NCBI GenBank assembly: GCA_943788645.1
Contig: CALSRC010000012.1
Location: forward strand, 192,267 to 256,266
Direction: 5' to 3'
Length of the DNA: 64,000 bases
From: UA16 sp002292325
Lineage (GTDB): Bacteria; Bacteroidota; Bacteroidia; Flavobacteriales_D; Sanyastnellaceae
The position numbers and the translations under genes were made by a program. Below the pieces are notes generated by a model that did not search any database, was not told the origin of the DNA, and saw only the letters and a list, made by a program, of their open reading frames with translations. Below, piece after piece: positions 52,084 to 60,744 of this stretch; the stretch's first letter is position 1; the number at the start of each line of letters is the position of its first letter.

Positions 52084-52440
52084 TCAGCGACGGAGGCCTT
52101 GGAGGGCGAAACGAACGGCGACTTTGTACATGTCTTGAGCTTGTTCTATTGTGAGTCCGTAGTCTTGGGTCCAAAGGGTTAACGTGGACTCCGTCATCGG
52201 AAGGGGCTCATTGGCATCTTTCATGCCCTCCATAGCCCGAAGCATGGATACTGCAAGGCCGACAGCCATGTTCTCTTCGCTCTGGGTAATTTGACTTGCG
52301 ATGCTATTTACATGCTCGTAATTGAATCCCGCTTCGGTATATGCTGCTTCAATGGAAGCTTGGTTCATTCCTGATTGGGCGGATAAATTTGCGTTGATCC
52401 CGAGGACCAAGGCAAAAAAGAAAAGGAGGATCTTATTCAT
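52084..52440 (-). CDS. Small secreted protein, 118 residues
   Basis: Signal peptide MNKILLFFFALVLGINANLSAQ, then a helical mature part (about 95 residues) with no Cys and no sorting domain. Ends in KVAVRFALQGLRR. It is 10 bases downstream of the large gliding-motility-type protein and on the same strand, so probably co-transcribed. Function unknown. Confidence 0.6.
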   Translation of the reverse strand: MNKILLFFFALVLGINANLSAQSGMNQASIEAAYTEAGFNYEHVNSIASQITQSEENMAVGLAVSMLRAMEGMKDANEPLPMTESTLTLWTQDYGLTIEQAQDMYKVAVRFALQGLRR

Positions 52441-52449
52441 GGGGTTCTT

Positions 52450-55260
52450 TTATTCTCTAAAGAGTGAAATGCTTCCGCTGCAAAAAGGCTGAAGTTCAGG
52501 GGTGTCGTTGCAGGGATATTCTAAAATTTCCAAAGTGTAGTAATAAACCCCTTCAGGCAATTCATTTCCATTTTCGTCATTACCACCAAATGCGGCTGTA
52601 TTTGGCTTCATTGTATATACGAGTTGGCCCCATCTATTGAATATGTCCAATTGATAATTCAGGCAGGCCGACACGGCACTCGGAATCAGGAAGGAATCGT
52701 TGAAATTGTCTCCGTTTGGCGTAAAAACGTTCGGAACATAAAAACCCTCAAGGTTCAGAGCATTTTGCAATAGCACTTCTTCAGCGTTCGAATAAACGCA
52801 ACCAAATTCATCGGTGATTGTCAACCCGAGGTCAAACGTACCGCTTTGATCGAAGAAGTAGGTGGGATTGGAGAAAATGGCTACCAATTCATCTTGCAAA
52901 AACCACTCATAACCATAGAGGCTGTTTGGGTCGGATACCGTACTTGTCAGTTCCAACTCGTTGCAAATCATTTCATAAGTAAAAGAGGGAGTGATGGGGT
53001 CGGCCAGCACGTAATTGACCACATCCGTGTTGGTGCATCCGTTGCCATCGGTGAAGCTATAGACCACGTCATATATGCCCGGATCAGCATTGGAGTGCTC
53101 CAAGTTGGTTCCCGAGACGAGATCACCAGAAAGGGATCCTCCTGCGGGCGTGGGGAGTAGCTCAATATTTCCATCATACAAACAATAGCTATCGCTGGCG
53201 CCGCTTGAAACATCCGGGAGCGGATACACGGTTAATTGGACCGTGATTGCGCTATCACACCCTGCATTGGTTTGCAAAATTGAGGTATACGGACCATCCG
53301 TTGAAATGGCATTACCGTCCGGCATGAGGTAGGTTTCACCGGCACAAATTTCATCGCCAAAGGTTATGTCATACGCTGGATTCAAGGTGAGATCAATGGT
53401 AACGTTGCTATCGCAGCCGAGGGTGGTTTGCAGGTCAAAATTAAAAACCCCTGAGTTACTCGGGAGAGAGCCATCCGGAAACAAATACGAACCATCATCG
53501 CATTCATCGAGATCAACGATTACATCGTAATTGGGTTGATAAATTACGTTGGATGTGACCGTGCTATCGCATCCATTGGTTTCCGAAGTCAAAACGACGG
53601 TATAAAGCCCTTCTTCTGTAATCACTGTACCGTCTCCCAATGTGACCGGTTCCCCTTCGCACAATGCCAAAGTGTTTTCCGTGACAAAAGGCTGCAGTAT
53701 GCTCACTACCGTCGTGATGATGCTATCGCATTGCGCATTGCTCGTTTGCAATACCACAGGAAATGTCCCTGGTTCATCGATGATGGTCCCATCTGGCAAG
53801 GACCAGGTTTCGCCGGCACACAATTGCACGGGCATCTGAAAATCATAGGTTGATTGCTCCAGCAAATTCACCGTAACGACGCTATCGCAACCGAGGACAC
53901 TAACATAGTTCGCGACATAAGTCCCCTCTTCAGAAACCTCCGTTCCATCAGGGAGTCCATACGTCCCACCTTCGCAATAATATTCGGTGGACTCAACCTC
54001 CAGCTGGTAGGCCACGGTAACGGTTGTGTCGGATGAGCATCCACTATTTGTCCCTGTCACTGTGTAAACGGTCGTCTCTGTTGGATTCGCATACTGTATC
54101 GGTCCAAAGCCATTGCCTGCCAAGCTTTCACTTGGTGTCCATTGCAGTTGAAAGGCCCCAGTGGCGGTAAGGGTGACTTCCTCGTTACACGTTGTGATGT
54201 ATGCGGGGTTGACCGTAATGACAGGATACGGAATCACGGTTACTGTCACATCGACCGTATCAATGCACTTTTCGTTGGATGCGATCACGCTGTAAACGGT
54301 GGTTTCTAGAGGGCTGACCCACGCGGTTGGACCATCGACTACGTTGAGTCCATCTGCTTCGAACCAATCGTAGTTTTCTGCTCCCGAGAGCGTCAAGAGA
54401 AGCGAGTCTCCCTCGCAGTATTGTGGGCTCGTAGGTTCGATGACCATGCCCACCCCACCGATAGGGGTGATTGTGATGGATCCTGCACCGGTTACATTGC
54501 CTCCGACGCAGGTGAATCCAGCTGGGGTGAGGCTTGAACCTCCTCCTCCTCCTCCGCCACCAAGTGTTCCCGAAGCAAAGCAGTCACTGCCACCTCCGCC
54601 ACCTCCGTAGTAGCCGCCTCCGCCGCCGCCTCCGGGACCAACATTGTAGCAGGGATCGATGGCTCCGGCACCGCCGTTCGCAAGGCTACCTGCTGAACCA
54701 TTGTTGCCTGATCCAATCCAGGGTGGACCGCCCAATCCCCCAGCGTTCTGTGTTGCACCGTTGCCACCTTGCCCGAAGGGGCTTTCTCCTTCGAGGCCAG
54801 AACTGCAGCCACCCGCTCCAGCATTCGCATCGGTATTTCCTCCGCCCATGCCGCCACCTCCAGAGGCAACGACCACGCGGTCCGCTGCAGTTGAACCACC
54901 CACCCGAATGTCCGATGCACCTCCACCGCCGCAGCCAGCATTGGCTCCACTTGAGTTACCTCCTTCACCTCCTCCGTTGAATCCGGCTGAAGGACAACCT
55001 CCTGTGCCACCCACTCGAATTTCCAATATTTCGCCTTCAACCACATCGAGAATTCCCGAAACGGTCGATCCGTTGCCTCCGTTTGCTCCTCCACCTTTGG
55101 CCCCTTTGATCACAAATTCCAATTGTGCCACGCAATTGGGAACTGTGTACGTTTCCACTTCACCCGTGTAATCGAAACTGATGGAAGTTTGGGCCAACCC
55201 ATTGACTGTGAAAAGGGCCATTCCCCAAAGGAAAAGACCAATTAGAGCGGACATCTTCAT
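52450..55260 (-). CDS. Gly-rich surface protein with T9SS type B (gliding motility C-terminal) domain
   Basis: Start chosen at 55260 (MKMSALIGLFLWG); the frame opens at 55296 and an ATG at 55254 is also possible. Signal peptide to VNGLAQ. Residues about 45-265 are a glycine-rich domain: GGSTAADRVVVASGGGGMGG, GGGGGGYYGGGGGGSDC, as in the ALK/LTK-type Gly-rich domain (PF12810). Then several Ig-like repeats, many with CDSxxTVxxxxxP and DGTxxxxxG (about 480-760). The C-terminus is the CHU_C gliding-associated type B sorting domain (FYVPNVFTPNGDNFNDSFLI). Cell-surface adhesin or exported matrix protein. Confidence 0.85.
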   Translation of the reverse strand: MKMSALIGLFLWGMALFTVNGLAQTSISFDYTGEVETYTVPNCVAQLEFVIKGAKGGGANGGNGSTVSGILDVVEGEILEIRVGGTGGCPSAGFNGGGEGGNSSGANAGCGGGGASDIRVGGSTAADRVVVASGGGGMGGGNTDANAGAGGCSSGLEGESPFGQGGNGATQNAGGLGGPPWIGSGNNGSAGSLANGGAGAIDPCYNVGPGGGGGGGYYGGGGGGSDCFASGTLGGGGGGGGSSLTPAGFTCVGGNVTGAGSITITPIGGVGMVIEPTSPQYCEGDSLLLTLSGAENYDWFEADGLNVVDGPTAWVSPLETTVYSVIASNEKCIDTVDVTVTVIPYPVITVNPAYITTCNEEVTLTATGAFQLQWTPSESLAGNGFGPIQYANPTETTVYTVTGTNSGCSSDTTVTVAYQLEVESTEYYCEGGTYGLPDGTEVSEEGTYVANYVSVLGCDSVVTVNLLEQSTYDFQMPVQLCAGETWSLPDGTIIDEPGTFPVVLQTSNAQCDSIITTVVSILQPFVTENTLALCEGEPVTLGDGTVITEEGLYTVVLTSETNGCDSTVTSNVIYQPNYDVIVDLDECDDGSYLFPDGSLPSNSGVFNFDLQTTLGCDSNVTIDLTLNPAYDITFGDEICAGETYLMPDGNAISTDGPYTSILQTNAGCDSAITVQLTVYPLPDVSSGASDSYCLYDGNIELLPTPAGGSLSGDLVSGTNLEHSNADPGIYDVVYSFTDGNGCTNTDVVNYVLADPITPSFTYEMICNELELTSTVSDPNSLYGYEWFLQDELVAIFSNPTYFFDQSGTFDLGLTITDEFGCVYSNAEEVLLQNALNLEGFYVPNVFTPNGDNFNDSFLIPSAVSACLNYQLDIFNRWGQLVYTMKPNTAAFGGNDENGNELPEGVYYYTLEILEYPCNDTPELQPFCSGSISLFRE

Positions 55261-55304
55261 GTGCTGAGGTTTCTTGAAATATAAGGTGAATTTCACAGAC
55301 TCTC

Positions 55305-56591
55305 TTATTCTAAGCGTTCCCCATGCTGCGAATAATCCAATCCGCGCAATTCCTGATCGCTCCGAACACGAAGCGGGATGATGCGATTTACCAAAGCGTA
55401 GAGCACGTAGCTCAATGCAAATGTTCCCAATGCTGCAACGAAGAGGGTAATCAAGTGGCGAACGAAAACAATTGAATCTCCATGAATGAGGCCTACGTCT
55501 TCTGCGAGCACTCCCGTGAGGATCATGCCAACGACTCCGCCAATTCCGTGGCTTGCAAACACATCCAACGTGTCATCAATAGCAAACTTTTTTTGTACTC
55601 GAATGGCCCAATTACTGGTCAAGGCGGCGATGAAACCTATGAGAATGCTATGGCTTAGAGATACAAATCCTGCAGCCGGGGTAATTGCTACGAGGCCGAC
55701 AATCGCTCCGATGCAGGCCCCCATCGCAGACATCTTGCGGTTTTGATATCGTTCATAGAACACCCATGTTATCATGGCTGTGGCACTTGCGAGATTGGTG
55801 TTGGCAAAAGCCTTTACCGCATCGGCATTTGCCCCAAGCGCAGAACCTGAATTGAATCCAAACCATCCAAACCACAACAAACCAGTGCCCAAAATGACGA
55901 ATGGAATGTTGGCCGGTTGATGAACAGATTCATTTCGTTTCCCCAAAAACATAGCGCCTGCTAATGCGGCAAAACCCGCGGACATGTGGACAACTGTTCC
56001 GCCTGCAAAATCGAGAACCCCCCAATTCCTAAGCAACCCATCAGGATGCCATGTCATGTGCGCAAGCGGCGGATAGATAATCAGGCTGAACAGGACCATA
56101 AATAGAATGTAACCTCGGAATCGAATCCGTCCGGCAAAACTGCCTGTAATCAGCGCAGGTGTGATGATGGCAAACTTCAACTGGAACAAGGCAAATAGTA
56201 GAAACGGAATGGTCTCAGCAAAAGCATGATTTGGTGACAGCCCAACCCCCTGAAAGACAAAGTAAGTCCGCGGGTCTCCGATGATACCTCCCACGGATTC
56301 TCCAAAGCATAAACTGAATCCGACGACGACCCACAAAACACTGATCACACCCAATGCGACGAAGCTCTGGAGCATAGTGGAAATCACGTTCTTTTTATTG
56401 ACCATCCCACCATAGAAAAAGGCCAGGCCAGGGGTCATGAGGAGCACGAAAGCACTTGCAACGATCATCCAAGCGATATCGCCTGAATCGTAGGCCGAAG
56501 AATCGACGGATGTTGTTTCATAATCAACACCAAAAACGCAGGTTCCTGCCACCATGAGTGATAGAAACAAAAAATTCCATTTTCTATTCAT
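55305..56591 (-). CDS. amt: Ammonium transporter
   Basis: 428 residues with N-terminal signal-like segment and about eleven membrane helices. Conserved pore features: the twin His positions in GTVVHMSAGFAAL and FASHGIGGVVGMIL, the FYGGMVNKKNVISTML segment, and GFNSGSA. It moves ammonium or ammonia across the membrane. Ends 45 bases after the start of the Gly-rich gene and is divergent from the giant Ig protein gene. Confidence 0.93.
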   Translation of the reverse strand: MNRKWNFLFLSLMVAGTCVFGVDYETTSVDSSAYDSGDIAWMIVASAFVLLMTPGLAFFYGGMVNKKNVISTMLQSFVALGVISVLWVVVGFSLCFGESVGGIIGDPRTYFVFQGVGLSPNHAFAETIPFLLFALFQLKFAIITPALITGSFAGRIRFRGYILFMVLFSLIIYPPLAHMTWHPDGLLRNWGVLDFAGGTVVHMSAGFAALAGAMFLGKRNESVHQPANIPFVILGTGLLWFGWFGFNSGSALGANADAVKAFANTNLASATAMITWVFYERYQNRKMSAMGACIGAIVGLVAITPAAGFVSLSHSILIGFIAALTSNWAIRVQKKFAIDDTLDVFASHGIGGVVGMILTGVLAEDVGLIHGDSIVFVRHLITLFVAALGTFALSYVLYALVNRIIPLRVRSDQELRGLDYSQHGERLE

Positions 56592-56775
56592 TTGAGGAAT
56601 GAAAAAACCAAGAAAAAGTCGGGTAATTGCCGGACGCCAAAAATACCGTAATGCCCGGAGATTTTCAAGTCAACGCATGGACTTGGGGGGTCAAACCAGC
56701 CTTGTCCTTCCCCGAACGGCATAAACCTGCCTTCATTCTGTAACGTTTAGGTCTTTTTGTGCGTATCAGACGCGA
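56592..56775. other. Divergent intergenic region between amt and giant Ig protein gene
   Basis: 184 bases expected to hold both promoters. No clear TAnnTTTG is placed with good spacing on either strand and no hairpin stands out. Confidence 0.3.
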
Positions 56776-59700
56776 ATGCAAAAATTAGCCTTCCATCGTA
56801 AATCATGCCTGTCATTGCGGCTAATCGTCGTTCTATGTGCTTTGTATGCAGCAAATGCTGGGCGGGCTCAGGACTGTGCAGCGTGGTGCGAATCCGCTCT
56901 AGCAGCCATCGATTGGTTGCCGATGGATGATTGCACGGTGCAGTTTTCCTTGGATTTTGACGAAGCATTTGATGGTTCAGAAGTGGACTCGCTTGATGTG
57001 TCTTGGGAATTAAACGGGCTCGTTGTTGCATCTGGAATGGAGTATTCGATGCTTTCAACCGGAGTTCAGGAAGGAGGACTATTGGTGGTCACGTGGGCTG
57101 GCTCAGATGAATATTTGAATTGTGGGTGCACTGAATCGATTTCTCTAACCCATGTTCTGAACGATGTCATCTGGCCATGTGCATGCCATCCCTTGCAAGA
57201 GGAGGTCAACATTGAATTTACGGCGGGCGATAATTGTGTGCCAGTTCAATCTGCATTATCCGTCTCATTAGACCTAGAAGGTTGGACGCACGTGACGTAC
57301 GATTGGTCAATCGGGGGGGGGGACTTTGAATACGAGGGAGGAAGTAATTCACAGTCGATGGAACCATCTGTATTGTTTTTGGATGCTACTGGATATGAGG
57401 TAGCGGTTCAGTTGACTGATACGCTGAGTGGTTGCATGACTTCAGCTACGGCGATGGGAACCTCTGCGCACGATGCGCCGTCCGTTTCTATTTTGAATGA
57501 ATTGGAAGTGTGCACTCAAGAAGCCGGAACGGTTGAAGTTTTGGTCAATCCGGGAAATACGGCACTCACTTCGTTTGCATGGATTACCGATGGAACGGAG
57601 GCTTCGTTTTTATTCCCTGCTCCATTGACTCAGAGTTATAACAATGCGGGAGTGCATGAGGTTGTCGCCCGGGCAGAAAACGAATGCGGGGTGGGATTGG
57701 ACACGGCATTTGTCGTCGCGCACCCTTCCCCTTCACTGGAAGTGAGTACATCGCATAACTGGTATTGCATGGGGTCGTATGTGGATGTTGAGGCAACGGG
57801 TGAAGGTGATTTTTCGTGGAGTTCGAACTCGGCTTTACTGAACGGTGGTCAACCCGGTGATACGACTGCGCGTTATACCGTAGGATCTCAAGTCGTGGGA
57901 TCGGTGTTTACGACCTTGGACCATGGAACGATTCAATGTTCGACGAGTTTGGGCTTCGCTATCTATGGCTTCTTCATTCCATCCATGACATTGACAGCAG
58001 ATGAGACGTCGTGCATTGGAACCGCCGTTGATTTACAGGCGAACATTACCAGCTACGGCTGGGACACATCGGTGGAATGGATATTGGACGATACCCCCGT
58101 CGATACGACCTGGGCTCCCACAGCTTCCGTGAGCACTACCTCGAACACTTCATTGCCGACATCTATTTTGCCATTGGGCGCACATTCGCTTGCGGCAGCG
58201 CTTGCGTTTGAGCCATATCCTGATTGGTTGCCCGATTACGGCTGCACTGACACCGTGTACCATGAATTGGTTGTTCAACCTTTGCCTGTGGTTACAGCAC
58301 CCTCGGTGCTTCACTATTGCAACCAGGACTTTACAGAACTCTTGCCCGACGGATCTCCTGCCGGAGGTTGGTGGTCCGCCGACATGACCCTGGAGAATAA
58401 CGCATTGAATCCGTCGCAGTATGGAGTAGGGCTTCATGAACTGACCTACACGTATGCAGACGAATTTGGCTGCTCGGCTTTGGATTCAACGTTCATGTCC
58501 ATTGTGCCTCCTGTCATGGCTCAAGCCGGAGATGATACGACGCTATGCGCGAGCAATGACTTGGTTCAACTGCCGTTGATGGGTGGATTTGAGACAGAAT
58601 ATTGGGAAGGTACGGGGATCACCGATTCCACGTCGGGATTGCTTGACTTGGGGGAGTTAGATCCCGGGTTTTGGGAGCTTATTCACCATGTGGGATCAGG
58701 CTCGTGCGCTACCAGCGATACTGCGATCTGGCAAATCCTTGAGGAGCCCGTTGCTTTTCTATCGACAGAGGGAAGTGTTGCATGCGATGGCGACACAGTC
58801 TGGATGAACGTATTTGCCGGCGGTGGAACGTTAGCACCGGGCAATGAATATACCTACGAATGGACGGATGAGGTGCTGGTCAATGCTGCAGGCGGAGCCT
58901 ATTGGATTGCCAATCTTGCTGAAAACTTTGCGATTGTAGGTTTGACAGTCACCGATGATTTTGGGTGCTCCGATGATGCCATGACCTTCATAACACCCAT
59001 GGTGCTACCGGAAATTAGTTTGCCCGAATTGGGCATCGAATGCGCTCAGGATATCGAAATCCCCCTTCTCGGTGCGAGTCCATCAAGTGGATTCTGGGAA
59101 GGGCCGGGAGTCGTGGATTCCATGGGTGTTTTTAATCCTATGATGACCGGTGTTGGCACCTTTGAATTGGTGTACACGGGTCAAAACTCAATGGGATGTA
59201 TCAATTCGGATACGGCGACAATTGAAGTGATTTCGGCACCCGACGTGAGCGTTATGGAGGACATAAGCGTTTGCGAAGATTCAAACGTCATAAGTTTGAG
59301 TGCAACGTCCACGGAAGCGGGGGGTTGGAGCGGACCGGGCATTGCAGCAGCGGGAGATAGCTTATTCCATGCAGCCGATGCTGGTGTGGGTGAGCACGCG
59401 CTCATTTATGAAGTAGGATCGGGATCATGTGCTGTTTTGGATACAGTTTGGGCATCTGTTATAGGCTTGCCTTTGCTCACATATGACAGCTCCGAAGGGA
59501 TCTGTGCCGGTGAGGCTGCATCATTCACAATTTCCGTCGATGGCGGCGTTGCAGGCCATGATTTGATTTGGTCCGGTACATCGAATGTTTCAGGTTCCGA
59601 TGGCTGGTTGTTGTCCACCCAAGTATGGGAGGAGGGAGACCTTCCGAATATTTCATTCACGGTGGTAAATGAAGCCGGTTGCGCAACAGAAAATGAAGTG

Positions 59701-60744
59701 AGCTGGACCGTATACGCTCCGCCTTCCTTTAGCCTCCCAGCAACATGGGCAGTTTGCCAATCAGATTCTTCAGCAAACTTGCCTCTTGTAGTTTCCGAGG
59801 AGGGTGCATGGAGTGGCCCCGGGATCACAGATTCTATCCTGAATGCCACGCAGCTTATTCCCGGTCCATACCTCGCTGTTTATGAGGTGATTGATGCGAA
59901 TGGATGCATAGGAATCGATTCGATGACCGTGGAAGTGAGTCAAGCCCTTGATTTGAATTTAACACCACCTCCTCCTGTGTGCTTCGGAGACCTCAATGTG
60001 GTTTTGCCCACTCCAGACGGTCTTGTTGGTGTTTGGGAGGGTCCCGCCATCGAAGCGGACACGAATTCAATTGTCTCCCTCGAAGGTTTGATGCCGGGCA
60101 CTTACGCCTATTCATTTACGTTTGAGGGACCCGCTTGCACCGCTGTGGATTCGGTGGAGTTGGTTGTTCATGCCGTACCCATCGTTGAACCCATTTCCGC
60201 GAATCAATTTTGCCCGGATTCGACTGTTTTCTTGGAAGTCGAGGCATCGGCAGGAACTCCTCCTTTTTTGGCCAATTGGGAGCTGAATGGCCTCCTCCAA
60301 AGTGAAGAAGAGCTTACCCTCGAGGTGGCCTGGTCCATTCCAGGTGTTCAACCTATTCATTGCGTTGTTTACGACGCTTTTGGCTGCTCGGGTGAAGCTC
60401 AATGGGAGGTGGAGGTGATGCAACCGGCTGCGGTGGAAATGGATTCAATCATTTCGGTATGCAATCAAGCGATTGCACTTGAATTGACAGAATTGATCAA
60501 TTTCAATGACTTAACAGAATTGTGGTTTACTGGCGAGGGGGAGGCAGAAGATGCAGTGTCTTCCAACGGTTTGCTGAATCCCGCTGCCCTGTCTGAAGGC
60601 ATGCATGAAATACACGTGTTGGTCCAGCCGGAGATGGGATGCAGTGCGTTAGACACCCTGCACGTGCAGGTCGCAGCTCCTTTGTTTCCTGACGCTGGGG
60701 AGGACGGATTAGCTTGTGCCTTTTCTGGTTTTGCACACGTTTGA
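56776..60744 (+). CDS. N-terminal part of a giant Ig-like repeat surface protein, broken by a frameshift
   Basis: 1322 residues. Signal peptide ending ANAGRAQD, then Ig/PKD-like beta domains, most with TLCAxxxxxxL, WxGxGI and PGxxxLxYxxG, as in T9SS-exported adhesin repeats. A tract of ten G lies at 57313-57322 (codons for SIGGGDF), a candidate slippage site. The frame ends at 60744 in the middle of a repeat (FPDAGEDGLACAFSGF), while the next frame (60716 onward) carries the continuation. Most likely one gene of over 2,100 codons split by an indel. Confidence 0.8.
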   Translation: MQKLAFHRKSCLSLRLIVVLCALYAANAGRAQDCAAWCESALAAIDWLPMDDCTVQFSLDFDEAFDGSEVDSLDVSWELNGLVVASGMEYSMLSTGVQEGGLLVVTWAGSDEYLNCGCTESISLTHVLNDVIWPCACHPLQEEVNIEFTAGDNCVPVQSALSVSLDLEGWTHVTYDWSIGGGDFEYEGGSNSQSMEPSVLFLDATGYEVAVQLTDTLSGCMTSATAMGTSAHDAPSVSILNELEVCTQEAGTVEVLVNPGNTALTSFAWITDGTEASFLFPAPLTQSYNNAGVHEVVARAENECGVGLDTAFVVAHPSPSLEVSTSHNWYCMGSYVDVEATGEGDFSWSSNSALLNGGQPGDTTARYTVGSQVVGSVFTTLDHGTIQCSTSLGFAIYGFFIPSMTLTADETSCIGTAVDLQANITSYGWDTSVEWILDDTPVDTTWAPTASVSTTSNTSLPTSILPLGAHSLAAALAFEPYPDWLPDYGCTDTVYHELVVQPLPVVTAPSVLHYCNQDFTELLPDGSPAGGWWSADMTLENNALNPSQYGVGLHELTYTYADEFGCSALDSTFMSIVPPVMAQAGDDTTLCASNDLVQLPLMGGFETEYWEGTGITDSTSGLLDLGELDPGFWELIHHVGSGSCATSDTAIWQILEEPVAFLSTEGSVACDGDTVWMNVFAGGGTLAPGNEYTYEWTDEVLVNAAGGAYWIANLAENFAIVGLTVTDDFGCSDDAMTFITPMVLPEISLPELGIECAQDIEIPLLGASPSSGFWEGPGVVDSMGVFNPMMTGVGTFELVYTGQNSMGCINSDTATIEVISAPDVSVMEDISVCEDSNVISLSATSTEAGGWSGPGIAAAGDSLFHAADAGVGEHALIYEVGSGSCAVLDTVWASVIGLPLLTYDSSEGICAGEAASFTISVDGGVAGHDLIWSGTSNVSGSDGWLLSTQVWEEGDLPNISFTVVNEAGCATENEVSWTVYAPPSFSLPATWAVCQSDSSANLPLVVSEEGAWSGPGITDSILNATQLIPGPYLAVYEVIDANGCIGIDSMTVEVSQALDLNLTPPPPVCFGDLNVVLPTPDGLVGVWEGPAIEADTNSIVSLEGLMPGTYAYSFTFEGPACTAVDSVELVVHAVPIVEPISANQFCPDSTVFLEVEASAGTPPFLANWELNGLLQSEEELTLEVAWSIPGVQPIHCVVYDAFGCSGEAQWEVEVMQPAAVEMDSIISVCNQAIALELTELINFNDLTELWFTGEGEAEDAVSSNGLLNPAALSEGMHEIHVLVQPEMGCSALDTLHVQVAAPLFPDAGEDGLACAFSGFAHV

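Noticed and set aside
54492..55094. Long minus-strand and plus-strand frames over the Gly-rich domain
   Set aside because: GGN-rich coding DNA leaves all other frames open; products are low-complexity and lack any start or domain signal.
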